A DNA stretch of 64,000 nucleotides from contig NZ_KE384548.1 in NCBI RefSeq assembly GCF_000426625.1, forward strand, positions 868,001 through 932,000, given 5' to 3'. Shown here one piece after another: positions 15,115-23,731 of this stretch. Each line of letters opens with the position of its first letter. Within the stretch, counting starts at the first letter, position 1. The stretch is from Psychrilyobacter atlanticus DSM 19335. GTDB lineage: Bacteria > Fusobacteriota > Fusobacteriia > Fusobacteriales > Fusobacteriaceae. Below the pieces are notes generated by a model that did not search any database, was not told the DNA's origin, and was given only the letters and a program-made list of their open reading frames with translations. Both the position numbers and the translations under genes were made by a program.

Positions 15115-16101
15115 ATGAAATCAAAAATTTTAAAAGTATTAGGAACTATGTCATTGCTTGTAGCTTTTATGGCATGTGGACAAGAGAAAGAGGCTGAAAA
15201 GGTAGAGAGTTACCCAAGTAAAAATATAAATGTAATTGTTGCCTACAAAGCTGGTGGGGGTACTGATATTGGTGCAAGAATATTAATGAAAGAAGCCGCA
15301 AGTGAATTTGAAAAACCTTTAGTAATAATAAATAGACCAGGTGCAGATGGACAACTTGGATTTACAGAACTATCTAAAGCAAAACCTGATGGATATACGA
15401 TAGGATTTATTAACTTACCTAACTATGTTTCAATTTCATTAACAAGAAATGCTCAATTTGATAAAGATAGTATAATCCCAATTATTAACTATGTTTATGA
15501 CCAGGGAGTGTTTGTAGTTAGAGGAGATAGTAAGTGGAATACAATAGAAGAATTTGTAAATGATGCCAAAGAAAATGTTAATAAATTAACAATATCAAAC
15601 AATGGTACTGGTGCTTCTAATCATATTGGAGCAGCAGAGTTTTCAAACCAAGCAGGAATAGAAGTAAAACATATTCCGTTTGGTGGATCATCAGACATGT
15701 TAGCAGCTCTTAGAGGTGGGCATGTTGATGCAACTGTAGCAAAAATTTCTGAAGTAACAAGTCTTGTAAAGTCAGGAGAATTAAGAATATTAGCTTCATT
15801 TACAGATAAAAGGTTAGAAACTTTTAAAGAAGTTCCTACATTAACTGAAAAAGGATATGAAGTTATATTTGGTTCTGCAAGAGGGTTAGCAGCTCCTAAA
15901 GGAACTTCAGATGAAGTAATAAAAGTATTACATGACAAGTTTAAAACTTCAATGGAATCAAAAGAACATATAGAAGCAGCTAAAACAGCTAATCTTCCTA
16001 TCTATTATATGGGAAGTCAAGAATATAGAGAATTTATTGATAACCAAGAAAAATCTTTAAAAGTTTCTTTAGAAGAATTAGGATTTATTAAGAAAAAGTA
16101 A
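15115..16101 (+). CDS. Tripartite carboxylate transporter substrate-binding lipoprotein (TctC/Bug family)
   Basis: A 328-residue extracytoplasmic binding protein. The N-terminus is a lipoprotein signal peptide with the lipobox cysteine at about residue 21 (AFMACG). The mature part has Bug-family landmarks: YPSKNINVIVAYKAGGGTDI, GADGQLGFTELSKAKPDGYT, FGGSSDMLAALRGGHVD and RGLAAPKGTSDEV. It captures a carboxylate (citrate, tartrate, or other acids in known members) for the TctA/TctB membrane subunits encoded next. GGAGGAGG precedes the ATG. It is the first gene of the operon and diverges from a hybrid histidine kinase/response regulator pair, a common pairing for Tct systems. Confidence 0.93.
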   Translation: MKSKILKVLGTMSLLVAFMACGQEKEAEKVESYPSKNINVIVAYKAGGGTDIGARILMKEAASEFEKPLVIINRPGADGQLGFTELSKAKPDGYTIGFINLPNYVSISLTRNAQFDKDSIIPIINYVYDQGVFVVRGDSKWNTIEEFVNDAKENVNKLTISNNGTGASNHIGAAEFSNQAGIEVKHIPFGGSSDMLAALRGGHVDATVAKISEVTSLVKSGELRILASFTDKRLETFKEVPTLTEKGYEVIFGSARGLAAPKGTSDEVIKVLHDKFKTSMESKEHIEAAKTANLPIYYMGSQEYREFIDNQEKSLKVSLEELGFIKKK

Positions 16102-16120
16102 GTTTAAAAGGAGTAATTAA

Positions 16121-16555
16121 ATGGAAAAAAAAGGAAGTTTATTATTATGTGCCATCTTCTTGATAATTTCAACTGTATATGCTTATTCTCTTAAGAGCTT
16201 ATCTGCGGAAGATGCAATGTACCCTAAATTTGTCACATATATGTTGTTAGGATTGACAATCATGTTAATATTAGAAGTTTTACTTTCAAAGGGAGAAGAA
16301 TTTAAAGTTAAATTATTTGAAGAATTTGCAGCTACACAATTTTTTACTGTATTTATAGTAGGCATATCATATATAGTTTTAATAAATATACTTGGATATT
16401 TTATTTCCACTTTACTGTTTATGATTATTACTCTAATATTGTTAAAGAATAAGAAAAAAATATCTATAATTGTTACACTTGTATTTTGTACTTTTCTATT
16501 TGTAATATTTAAATTATTTTTAGGAGTGCCAGTACCTGCAGGAGTTATTTTTTAA
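16121..16555 (+). CDS. Tripartite carboxylate transporter small membrane subunit (TctB family)
   Basis: A 144-residue protein with four predicted membrane helices: LLLCAIFLIISTVYAYSL at the N-terminus, FVTYMLLGLTIMLILEVL, TVFIVGISYIVLINILGYF, and a C-terminal pair including IIVTLVFCTFLFVIF and ending GVPVPAGVIF, a TctB-like end. TctB is the poorly conserved small subunit that partners TctA. The gene lies 19 bases after the tctC-like gene and 12 bases before the tctA-like gene, so operon position supports the call even though sequence conservation is low. Confidence 0.9.
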   Translation: MEKKGSLLLCAIFLIISTVYAYSLKSLSAEDAMYPKFVTYMLLGLTIMLILEVLLSKGEEFKVKLFEEFAATQFFTVFIVGISYIVLINILGYFISTLLFMIITLILLKNKKKISIIVTLVFCTFLFVIFKLFLGVPVPAGVIF

Positions 16556-16567
16556 AAGAAGGAGTAA

Positions 16568-18061
16568 ATGATGAGTGAAATTATACATGGTTTTTTAAAC
16601 GCAGTAATGCCTATTAACCTACTTGCATCACTATTAAGTGTAGCAGTAGGAATAATGATAGGATCATTACCAGGATTATCAGCAGCAATGGGTGTTGCAT
16701 TATTAATCCCACTAACATTTGGGATGAGCACAGAAACAGGATTAATAGCTCTGGCAGGAGTATATTGTGGAGCAGTATTTGGAGGATCAATATCAGCTAT
16801 ATTAATCCATACTCCAGGGACTTCGTCAGCAGCAGCAACAGCCTTAGACGGTTATCAACTAACTTTAAAAGGTAAAGCAAAAAAGGCTTTAAATACAGCT
16901 GTTATAAGTTCATTTGGTGGCGCTATGATGAGTGCTATAGCATTATATATGTTTGCACCACCTCTAGCTAAATTAGCATTAAAATTTGGTCCAGCAGAAA
17001 ACTTTTGGCTTTCAATATTCGGACTTACAATTATAGCGGGAGTTAGTTCTAAGTCGGTAATCAAAGGATTACTTTCTGGTGCATTTGGATTGGCATTATC
17101 GACTATTGGAATGGACCCAATGAGTGGAACTGCTAGATTTACTATGGATTCTATCTATCTTTTAGATGGCTTACCTTTTACTGCTACTTTAATAGGATTA
17201 TTTTCAATGTCACAAGTTTTTATACTTTCAGAAAAAAAACTAAAGAAATCATTGAGAAAACTAGTAGATGACGGGGATGAAGAGGGAATTTCATTAAAAG
17301 AATTAAAGATGTTATTACCAACAATATTAAGATCGGGTGTAATAGGAAGTGTTGTAGGAATATTACCAGGAGCTGGTGGAACAATAGCAGCATTTATAGG
17401 GTACGATACAGCAAAAAAAATGTCTAAGAACAAAGATCAATTTGGGAAAGGATGTATAGAAGGAGTGGCAGGACCAGAAGCAGCCAATAATGCTGTAACA
17501 GGCGGATCATTAATACCTACTTTAACTCTAGGAATCCCCGGAAATTCAGTTACTGCAGTATTAATGGGTGGACTTATAATTAAAGGGTTACAACCAGGAC
17601 CAGATTTATTTACCGTTCATGGGAAAATTACTTATACTTTTTTCGCAGGTTTTATAGTAGTTAATATATTTATGCTTTTATTAGGTTTATTTGCTTCTAA
17701 ACATTTTGCAAAAATATCAAAAGTACCAAACAGTGTATTAATTCCTATTATATTTGCTCTAAGTGTAATAGGTTCATATGCTATTAAGAATTCAATGTTT
17801 GATGTAGCTATCATGTTTGTATTTGGTATAATTGGATATTTTGTAAAAAAATTCGGATTAAATGCCGCTGCAATAGTATTGGCTTTAATAATTGGGCCAA
17901 TAGGAGAAGAAGGGTTGAGAAGAGTTACTTTGATGTATCCAGATAATGTTATGGGACAGCTTTTCAGTAGTCCAATAAGCATAGTTCTTATAACTGTAAG
18001 TTTATTATCATTAGCATCACCAATAGTGATGGGAATATTAGAAAGACGCAGCAATAGATAG
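16568..18061 (+). CDS. Tripartite carboxylate transporter large membrane subunit (TctA family)
   Basis: A 497-residue multi-spanning permease of the TctA family. Conserved motifs are GIMIGSLPGLSAAMGVALLIPLTFGM near 26-52, GVYCGAVFGGSISAILIHTPGT near 64-86, a second glycine-rich region VVGILPGAGGTIAAFIGYD near 260-280, and GSLIPTLTLGIPGNSVTAVLMGG near 315-335. About 11-12 helices are predicted. It forms the ion-driven channel subunit that takes carboxylate from the binding protein. Two adjacent ATG codons follow GGAG; the first is used here. It ends the operon at a strong terminator. Confidence 0.95.
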   Translation: MMSEIIHGFLNAVMPINLLASLLSVAVGIMIGSLPGLSAAMGVALLIPLTFGMSTETGLIALAGVYCGAVFGGSISAILIHTPGTSSAAATALDGYQLTLKGKAKKALNTAVISSFGGAMMSAIALYMFAPPLAKLALKFGPAENFWLSIFGLTIIAGVSSKSVIKGLLSGAFGLALSTIGMDPMSGTARFTMDSIYLLDGLPFTATLIGLFSMSQVFILSEKKLKKSLRKLVDDGDEEGISLKELKMLLPTILRSGVIGSVVGILPGAGGTIAAFIGYDTAKKMSKNKDQFGKGCIEGVAGPEAANNAVTGGSLIPTLTLGIPGNSVTAVLMGGLIIKGLQPGPDLFTVHGKITYTFFAGFIVVNIFMLLLGLFASKHFAKISKVPNSVLIPIIFALSVIGSYAIKNSMFDVAIMFVFGIIGYFVKKFGLNAAAIVLALIIGPIGEEGLRRVTLMYPDNVMGQLFSSPISIVLITVSLLSLASPIVMGILERRSNR

Positions 18062-18070
18062 CAATTATTA

Positions 18071-18113
18071 AAAGAAGTTTTGTAAAATAATAATTACAAA
18101 ACTTCTTTTTTAT
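18071..18113 (+). terminator. Terminator of tripartite transporter operon
   Basis: AAAGAAGTTTTGTAA (18071-18085) and its exact complement (18094-18108) followed by T-rich sequence. Confidence 0.92.
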
Positions 18114-18172
18114 ACATATTTAGAAAATAAAATAAAATTATATTTTGATTAATTTGAGTAAGAGGTGATATT

Positions 18173-18892
18173 GTGGAATTTGTAACAACAATATACGGAA
18201 TGAGCTTGTCTGAATTTATGATTAGATTATTTATAGCTTGTATCATAGGTGGATTATTTGGACTGGAAAGAAAAAATAGAGGAAAACCTGCAGGGATAAA
18301 AACAAATATGCTAGCTTGTGTAGGAGCTGCAATTGTGGCAATAATTCAACTGATGATATCTAATAAAACTGGAATGTCAGGAATAGAAGTCGGAAGTGCT
18401 AAAGCAGATCCTACAAGGATGACCGCTCAGGTAATCTCAGGTTTAGGATTTTTAGGTGCTGGTGTGATAATGACGGGAGGAGATAAGGTAAGAGGGCTAA
18501 CTACAGCAGCTACATTATGGCTTGTTGCAGTATTAGGAATTGGTATAGGCTATGGTTTTTATTACTTTATAATACCAGCGGCAGCTATGATTTTACTGTT
18601 ATCTTATCTAATAAAGCAAATTGAAATAATTTTTATAGATAAAAGAAAGATAAAGAAGATAATTTTAGAATATAAGCAATGTGCTGACCTTGAAGGGATA
18701 ATTAAAGATATAACTAAAGAGAAAGAAATTAAGATATTAATAGATAAGAAAATAAGTGAGGTTGACTTCGGTGAGCATATAGTGATAAAAAAAGTAATCC
18801 ATTTTTCTTTACCGAGGTATGTAAGCTCTAAATATTTTTTTAATATTATCAAAAAATTTGAAGGGGTAACAGAACTCACCAGAATAAATTAA
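18173..18892 (+). CDS. MgtC/SapB-family membrane protein
   Basis: A 239-residue MgtC-family protein. The N-terminal membrane half carries the family pattern LFIACIIGGLFGLERKNRG, ADPTRMTAQVISGLGFLGAG and KVRGLTTAATLWLVAVLGI; about five helices are followed by a roughly 90-residue soluble C-terminal domain (about 150-239) of ACT-like type. MgtC proteins affect Mg2+ homeostasis and F-type ATPase activity in pathogens; the role in free-living bacteria is unclear. The start is GTG after AGAGGTGATATT. It is monocistronic on present evidence, and gene debris plus a dead insertion sequence follow it. Confidence 0.9.
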   Translation: MEFVTTIYGMSLSEFMIRLFIACIIGGLFGLERKNRGKPAGIKTNMLACVGAAIVAIIQLMISNKTGMSGIEVGSAKADPTRMTAQVISGLGFLGAGVIMTGGDKVRGLTTAATLWLVAVLGIGIGYGFYYFIIPAAAMILLLSYLIKQIEIIFIDKRKIKKIILEYKQCADLEGIIKDITKEKEIKILIDKKISEVDFGEHIVIKKVIHFSLPRYVSSKYFFNIIKKFEGVTELTRIN

Positions 18893-19014
18893 ATAATACG
18901 GTACCCATAAATAGTTTATGAATTTACATCCTAAAATGACATTTTAATATAATCTCTCAAAACACTGTTTTATATAGTTTAAATTGACTAAATTGTTGTT
19001 CTTTAATATGGTAA

Positions 19015-19164
19015 TTATCTTTAGGAGGTTATGGACAACTACCTATCAAAGGTAAGGTATTGGGTTCCTTAGGTTTAATACTATATAAACTAAAATTAGA
19101 AAATATTAGTTTATATAGTCATGAGGTTGCATGGGAAGATATGGTATATTTTAAAATCTATTAA
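19015..19164 (+). other. Start-less open frame, possible gene remnant
   Basis: In the 345-base gap between mgtC and the insertion sequence, one plus-strand frame reads LSLGGYGQLPIKGKVLGSLG, LILYKLKLENISLYSHEVAW, EDMVYFKIY-stop with no start codon. It may be the end of a decayed gene. An AGGAGG plus ATG in another frame (19024-19033) gives only 13 codons. Nothing else in the gap is recognisable. Confidence 0.22.
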
Positions 19165-19229
19165 AAATTATGATGTTGTAGAGACTGATACTAATTGATA
19201 TAAAAAAGCTAGATTCAAATGAAATTAAA

Positions 19230-19237
19230 AGGAGGAT
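19230..19237. repeat. Left target-site duplication of IS256-family element
   Basis: AGGAGGAT directly before the left inverted repeat; identical to 20469-20476. Eight bases is the usual duplication size of IS256-family transposition. Confidence 0.8.
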
Positions 19238-20468
19238 GAGGGTGTCCAGAAAAGTCTGCAAATAGAAAAAAGATTCCTATGATAATTTTTAATACGATAA
19301 AAATTTATGAGTTTTCATTAATTTAAGTATAAGTTCTAAATTTTAGCATGTCAAGTAAGCCTTTAAGAAAAGGCTTCTTGGCATATTTTTTTACTTTATT
19401 CTGGGATTCTATCAGCATACATTATTGATAATTCTCCATAGACTTTGCCCCAATTTCTAAGAGGATAAGCCCATTTTTTAGTAGCTACTTGAGTTGCTAA
19501 ATACAATGCTTTGAGTAGTGAAGTATCTGAAGGAAAAACACTTCTTTGACGATTTAGGCGCTTGTAAGTACTGTTTAAGCTTTCTATTGCGTTAGTGGTA
19601 TAAATTACCTTTCTTACTTCTGAAGAAAACTTAAAAATTGGCGTTAATACATCCCAATTGCTATTCCAACTCTTCATAGAGTTAGTATAAAATTTATTCC
19701 ATTTATCTGTAACTTCAACCATTAATTCATATCCTCTTTCTTCAGAAGGAGCGGTATATATTCTTTTAGGTCTTTCGCGTATTCTTTTCTATCTTTATAC
19801 AACACATATTTAAGAGTATTTCTGACTTAATGTACAATACATCTTTGATATTCTGTTTCTGGAAATGCCACTGAGATGCTTTCTTTTATCCCAGATAATC
19901 CATCTGCTCACATTATCAAAATGTCCTTAACTCCTCGATTTTTAAGTTCATTTAGAATACCTAACCAATATTTACTGCTTTCATTCTGTCCAATATATAG
20001 CCCTAAAACTTCTTTATAGCCGTCTTGGTTTATTCTCAAGACAACATAGGCAGCTAACTTTCGGATCATTCATCTCTAACAGAGAAGTGAACCGCATCAA
20101 TAAAACAATAGGGTACAAAGTACTCAAGGGTCTATTCTGCCATTCCACAATATCAGGTAATATTTTATTTGTAACATTAGAAACAAAACTTTGACTAATT
20201 TCAAACCCATAAATATCTTCAATTTGTTCCGAGATTTGATTAGTAGTAAGACCACACGCATACATAGCAATGATTTTTTCATCAATTTGTGATATTTCCT
20301 TTTGCCTCTTGGGAACAATTTTAGGATCAAAAGAGCTTTCACGATCTTGAGGAACAGATAAATCATTTCGTTTTCTTTTCACCATAAAAAATAGCCTCCT
20401 TTAGTAATATTATTACCACAGGAAGCTACTTCTTCATATTTTATTTACAGACTTTTTTGGATAGTCCC
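19238..20468 (-). mobile_element. Degenerate IS256-family insertion sequence, about 1231 bp
   Basis: Bounded by related inverted repeats: GGGTGTCCAGAAAAGTCTGC at the left end (from 19240) and, read on the minus strand, GGGACTATCCAAAAAAGTCTG at the right end (from 20468), both continuing into AAATA. It is flanked by the 8-base duplication AGGAGGAT. The only gene is a broken transposase. The element inserted at the edge of a terminator stem, see the hairpin at 20469. The intact duplication with a decayed gene indicates an old, immobile copy. Confidence 0.9.
19396..20385 (-). pseudogene. IS256-family transposase, broken
   Basis: Minus-strand transposase remains. The 5' part (20014-20385) reads PQDRESSFDPKIVPKRQK through QISEQIEDIYGFEISQSFVS to YPIVLL; then a frameshift (FIDAVHFSVRDE is in another frame), stops, INQDGYKEVLGLYIGQNESS, a TGA where a Cys codon is expected (19908-19910), a TAA at a Gln codon (IVH-stop-VRNTLKYVLY), and finally the intact C-terminal part (19396-19722) with YTTNAIESLNSTYKRLNRQR. 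Roughly 80 residues normally found before the PQDR motif are missing, so the N-terminus is deleted. It cannot make active transposase. Confidence 0.92.
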
Positions 20469-20493
20469 AGGAGGATCACAATTCCATCCTCCT
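20469..20493 (-). terminator. Terminator hairpin split from its T-tract by the IS insertion
   Basis: AGGAGGAT (20469-20476) and ATCCTCCT (20486-20493) are perfect arms just after the stop codon of the gene at 20498. The first arm is also the target duplication. On the far side of the IS the other copy is followed, on the minus strand, by TTTTAATTT, which was evidently the original T-tract. The insertion therefore duplicated one stem arm and moved the T-tract about 1.2 kb away. Confidence 0.75.
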
Positions 20494-20497
20494 ACAA

Positions 20498-21037
20498 TTA
20501 ATAATCTATAGTATCTTTCAAATATTTACCAAAGCATACTCCGCTGCCCAATTCATCTTTAAATTCATGTATATCATTCCCATCTATTTTTATCGAATAT
20601 AACCCCTTGTCTTCTCTATATTTAAATTTTTCATTTGGAGAGGAATATTTTTCTTTAGGAATTTCAAACAGATATAATTTATTTCTTTCCCTATCATTTA
20701 AGAGTAAATTTAATATTTTTCCAAATTTTTTTGGAGTTGGCTCAACCCACCATTCCCCTGTTGTTTTATTTCTATTTGAAAAAATAACATCCCTAGACTT
20801 TAATCCTTTATTTTTTTCTCTATTAACTATTTCTATAGCTTTACATTTTTTTATTTTCCCATCTGATTTTTCAACATTTAAACCTTCTATATTTGACAAT
20901 TCTTCTAATTTTTCTATTTTTATTTCAACTGTTTCCACTTCATTCTTTAATCTAACAAATTGTCTCTCTACTCTCTTGAGTTCATTTTTTTTAACCTTTA
21001 ATATCTCTGTCAATTCTTTTATTTCTTCTGCAAACAT
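20498..21037 (-). CDS. Coiled-coil protein of unknown function, 179 aa
   Basis: Not recognised. Residues about 1-50 are a strong heptad coiled coil (EIKELTEILKVKKNELKRVE and following). Residues 60-75 are lysine-rich, and the C-terminal part (80-179) has short aromatic-rich motifs such as GEWWVEPTPKKFGKILNLLL and GLYSIKIDGNDIHEFKDEL, suggesting a small beta domain. No signal peptide or membrane segment is present. GGAGG precedes the ATG at 21037. It has its own terminator hairpin, into which an IS256-family element has inserted. Neighbouring genes do not suggest a role. Confidence 0.7.
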   Translation of the reverse strand: MFAEEIKELTEILKVKKNELKRVERQFVRLKNEVETVEIKIEKLEELSNIEGLNVEKSDGKIKKCKAIEIVNREKNKGLKSRDVIFSNRNKTTGEWWVEPTPKKFGKILNLLLNDRERNKLYLFEIPKEKYSSPNEKFKYREDKGLYSIKIDGNDIHEFKDELGSGVCFGKYLKDTIDY

Positions 21038-21450
21038 AATTCCTCCCTAAGAATCCCTTTCATACTTAGATTATATCACATTAATTAAATTAAGCTTAAA
21101 AATTAATTAAGCTAGTTTTTTTGAAAATGAGGGAAATAGCCGTTAAACCATAGCCATAATGTTTTGCTCAGTTATTTTTTTATTTTAAAGGCATATAGCT
21201 TTCACAATAATTATAATGCTAAGAGCGATATATAAATTAAGTTCCACAACTTCTTACCCCATTTTTTATACAATCTATAAATATGCTCCTAAAAAATAAA
21301 TATTTTTTTGTCTGTCTAAAGCCTTTTAATCTTCCAATTCCTACCTTTTGGTAACTACACCACCAAAAAGTGCCTTCTTTTTTTTCTAAAAATTTTAATA
21401 TATACTAGTCACATGTAAAAAATATTAAATAATTTCAGGAGGAAACAAAT
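21038..21450. other. 413-base intergenic region upstream of alcohol dehydrogenase
   Basis: Contains no open frame of note. It holds the divergent promoters of the coiled-coil gene and the alcohol dehydrogenase gene and one clear inverted repeat at 21346-21368. A -10-like TATACT at about 21400 suits the dehydrogenase. Otherwise AT-rich and featureless. Confidence 0.5.
21346..21368. promoter_or_regulatory. Candidate operator upstream of alcohol dehydrogenase
   Basis: TTTTGGT (21346-21352) and ACCAAAA (21362-21368) form an inverted repeat embedded in GGTAACTACACCACC...AGTGCCTTC, about 80 bases before the gene. The GTAACT...AGTGCCTTC layout recalls sites of HxlR-type redox regulators, which is a recollection rather than a proven match. 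Confidence 0.4.
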
Positions 21451-22623
21451 ATGCAAAGATTTACAATACCAAGAGACCTATATTTCGGAGAGGACGCATT
21501 ATCACATTTAAACACAATTAAAGGAACTAAAGCCTTTATCGTTATAGGATCACAAAGATTAGTTAATGACGGGACAGTACCTGCTGCTGTTGAATATTTA
21601 AAAGCAGCTGGAATAGAGAGTGAATTATTCGTAGGTGTAGAAAATGACCCCTCAGTAGCCACTGTTATGAAAGGTGTAGAAGCTATGAACAAATTTCAAC
21701 CAGATGTAATTATAGGAATCGGTGGAGGATCACCGATAGATGCTGCAAAAGCTATGTGGATCTTCTATGAGCACCCGACATTCACATTTGAAGAAGCTGC
21801 AAAACCATTTAACTTACCGGAATTAAGAAACAAAGCTAAGTTTATAGCAGTTCCTACAACAAGTGGTACAGCTACAGAAGTTACATCATTTGCTGTAATC
21901 ACAGACAATGAAACTAATATCAAATATCCAATCGCAGACTACAACATCACTCCAGATGTGGCTATTGTAGATACTAACTTAGTACAGACAATGCCTAAGG
22001 GATTAGTTGCTAACACAGGAATGGATGCATTAACTCATGCACTAGAAGCTTATGTTTCTAAAGCTAGAAATCCATTTACAGATGCACTTGCAATGAAATC
22101 TATTGAGATGATCGCAGATACTTTAATCAACTCTTACAATGGAGAAGACCAACCTAGAAAAGATATGCATATTGCACAAAACTTAGCAGGAATGGCATTC
22201 TCAAACGCTATCCTTGGTATAGTTCATTCAATGGCTCATAAGACTGGTAAAGTTTTAAATATTGCCCATGGATTAGCTAATGCAATCTATCTTTCTTATG
22301 CTATTGAATTCAATGCAAAAGATAAAGTTGGAAAAGCACAATATGCCCATGCAGCCAAGACAATAGGATTAGCTGGAAACAATGAAACTGAATTAGTTGA
22401 ATCATTGGTAAACTTAGTTAAAGAATTAAGAGAACAAATGAATATGCCTCATTCATTAAAAGAATTTGGAATAGAAGAGGAGTTCTTCTTAGCAAACTTA
22501 GATGAGATCGCTAGAACATCTGTCGCGGATCCATGTACAGGTACAAACCCAAGGGAGATATCTGTAGAAGAGATGAAAAACTTATTCAAAGCCGTTTATT
22601 ACGGTGAAAAAGTAACATTCTAA
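21451..22623 (+). CDS. Iron-containing alcohol dehydrogenase (butanol/1,3-propanediol type)
   Basis: A 390-residue group III metal-dependent alcohol dehydrogenase. The NAD(P)-binding GIGGGSPIDAAKAMW motif lies near 92-106. The metal ligands are visible as D and H in NTGMDALTHALEAY, H in GIVHSMAHKTG and H in NIAHGLANAIYL. Length and the N-terminal FTIPRDLYFGEDAL are typical of clostridial butanol dehydrogenase-like enzymes. It would reduce aldehydes to alcohols for NAD(P)H disposal during fermentation. It is monocistronic with its own terminator and a candidate operator upstream. Codon use is slightly richer in C than neighbours, as in a highly expressed gene. Confidence 0.95.
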   Translation: MQRFTIPRDLYFGEDALSHLNTIKGTKAFIVIGSQRLVNDGTVPAAVEYLKAAGIESELFVGVENDPSVATVMKGVEAMNKFQPDVIIGIGGGSPIDAAKAMWIFYEHPTFTFEEAAKPFNLPELRNKAKFIAVPTTSGTATEVTSFAVITDNETNIKYPIADYNITPDVAIVDTNLVQTMPKGLVANTGMDALTHALEAYVSKARNPFTDALAMKSIEMIADTLINSYNGEDQPRKDMHIAQNLAGMAFSNAILGIVHSMAHKTGKVLNIAHGLANAIYLSYAIEFNAKDKVGKAQYAHAAKTIGLAGNNETELVESLVNLVKELREQMNMPHSLKEFGIEEEFFLANLDEIARTSVADPCTGTNPREISVEEMKNLFKAVYYGEKVTF

Positions 22624-22634
22624 AAAATTCATAG

Positions 22635-22666
22635 AAAAAGGCTGACTGTTCAGTTAGCCTTTTTTC
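22635..22666 (+). terminator. Terminator of alcohol dehydrogenase gene
   Basis: AAAAAGGCT-g-ACTG pairs with CAGT-t-AGCCTTTTT, loop TT, T-run after. Confidence 0.9.
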
Positions 22667-22724
22667 TTTGTTCAATTTATAAAAAAAATTAATTATATAT
22701 ATATTTAAAAAGGAGTCGAAAAAA

Positions 22725-23531
22725 ATGATGAAAAAAGTATGCATAGTTTATAACGAGAATAAAAAAGAAGCTCTTGGTTTTTATGAGAAAACCGTAGCAT
22801 ATTTTAAGAAAAATGGAGTTACGGTATGTCCTATAGAAGAAGTAAAAAGTTGTGATTTTGCAGTAGTAATAGGAGGGGATGGTACCCTTTTAAGAGCAGG
22901 GAAGAAACTAATTGTTAACAGTGATATTTTTGTAATAGCTGTGAATATGGGAAACCTCGGATTCCTTACCGAAATAAAAGTTCAGGAAGCTTTTGAAATA
23001 TACGAACAGGTCCTTAAAGGAGACTATGAATTAGAAGAAAGACGTGTAATGGAAATAACTATGGGAACAAAGACCCTTTCAGCAATCAACGAGGTAGTTA
23101 TTTCTAAAGGAGGTCTCCTTACTAAATTAGTGAAAATAGGAGTATATTCCAATGGAGATCTTATGAACACCTTTAGAGCTGACGGTGTTATTATCGCTAC
23201 ACCTACAGGTTCTACAGGATACTCCCTTTCAGCAGGGGGCCCAATCATAAAACCCACATTAAATGCAATGGTTGTGACTCCAATTGCTCCACATAATTTA
23301 AGTCTCAGACCTGTAGTTATAGACGGAACTGAGGAATTAGTTTGTTCTATTAAAGATTTAGACGGAGAAGGGTATCTTACAGTTGATGGAGAACAAATTT
23401 GTAAAATATCCCCCGAAAACAAAATAAAGATAAAATATTCAGATAAAACTTTAAAATTAGTCTTACCAAAAAATAGAGATTATTATGATATATTGAGAGA
23501 AAAACTTAAGTGGGGAAACAAGCTTTATTAA
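22725..23531 (+). CDS. nadK: NAD kinase
   Basis: A 268-residue ATP-NAD kinase making NADP+ in the cytoplasm. The catalytic GGDG is at residues 50-53 (VVIGGDGTLLRAGKKL), followed by NMGNLGFLTE near 83-92 and the NAD-binding glycine-rich TPTGSTGYSLSAGGP near 158-172; LSLRPVV further on is also conserved. AAGGAGTC lies before two consecutive ATG codons; the first is used here. No terminator is obvious after it; the next gene (asparaginase) has its own -10 (TATAAT at 23665-23670). Confidence 0.95.
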   Translation: MMKKVCIVYNENKKEALGFYEKTVAYFKKNGVTVCPIEEVKSCDFAVVIGGDGTLLRAGKKLIVNSDIFVIAVNMGNLGFLTEIKVQEAFEIYEQVLKGDYELEERRVMEITMGTKTLSAINEVVISKGGLLTKLVKIGVYSNGDLMNTFRADGVIIATPTGSTGYSLSAGGPIIKPTLNAMVVTPIAPHNLSLRPVVIDGTEELVCSIKDLDGEGYLTVDGEQICKISPENKIKIKYSDKTLKLVLPKNRDYYDILREKLKWGNKLY

Positions 23532-23731
23532 GAAAATTACTAATTGGAGATCCTATACTAACTAAAGTATAAAGGTTAAAATCTTTAATGTCAGTTTTTA
23601 AGATAAAATAATCAAAAAAAATACAATTTTCTAAAAAAAACTTCCATATATTAAAAAAAAAAAGTATAATATTATGTACAAAAAAAAGAAATGATAGCAT
23701 TTATATAAACTATAAGAATTGGAGGAGTGGG

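Noticed and set aside
19908-19910. TGA at a cysteine codon position in the IS256-family transposase (I-M-TGA-A-D-G)
   Set aside because: The same gene has a frameshift, other stop codons including TAA at a Gln codon, and a lost N-terminus, so it is plain decay and not a selenoprotein. It is a useful control showing that TGA at a Cys codon is not proof by itself.
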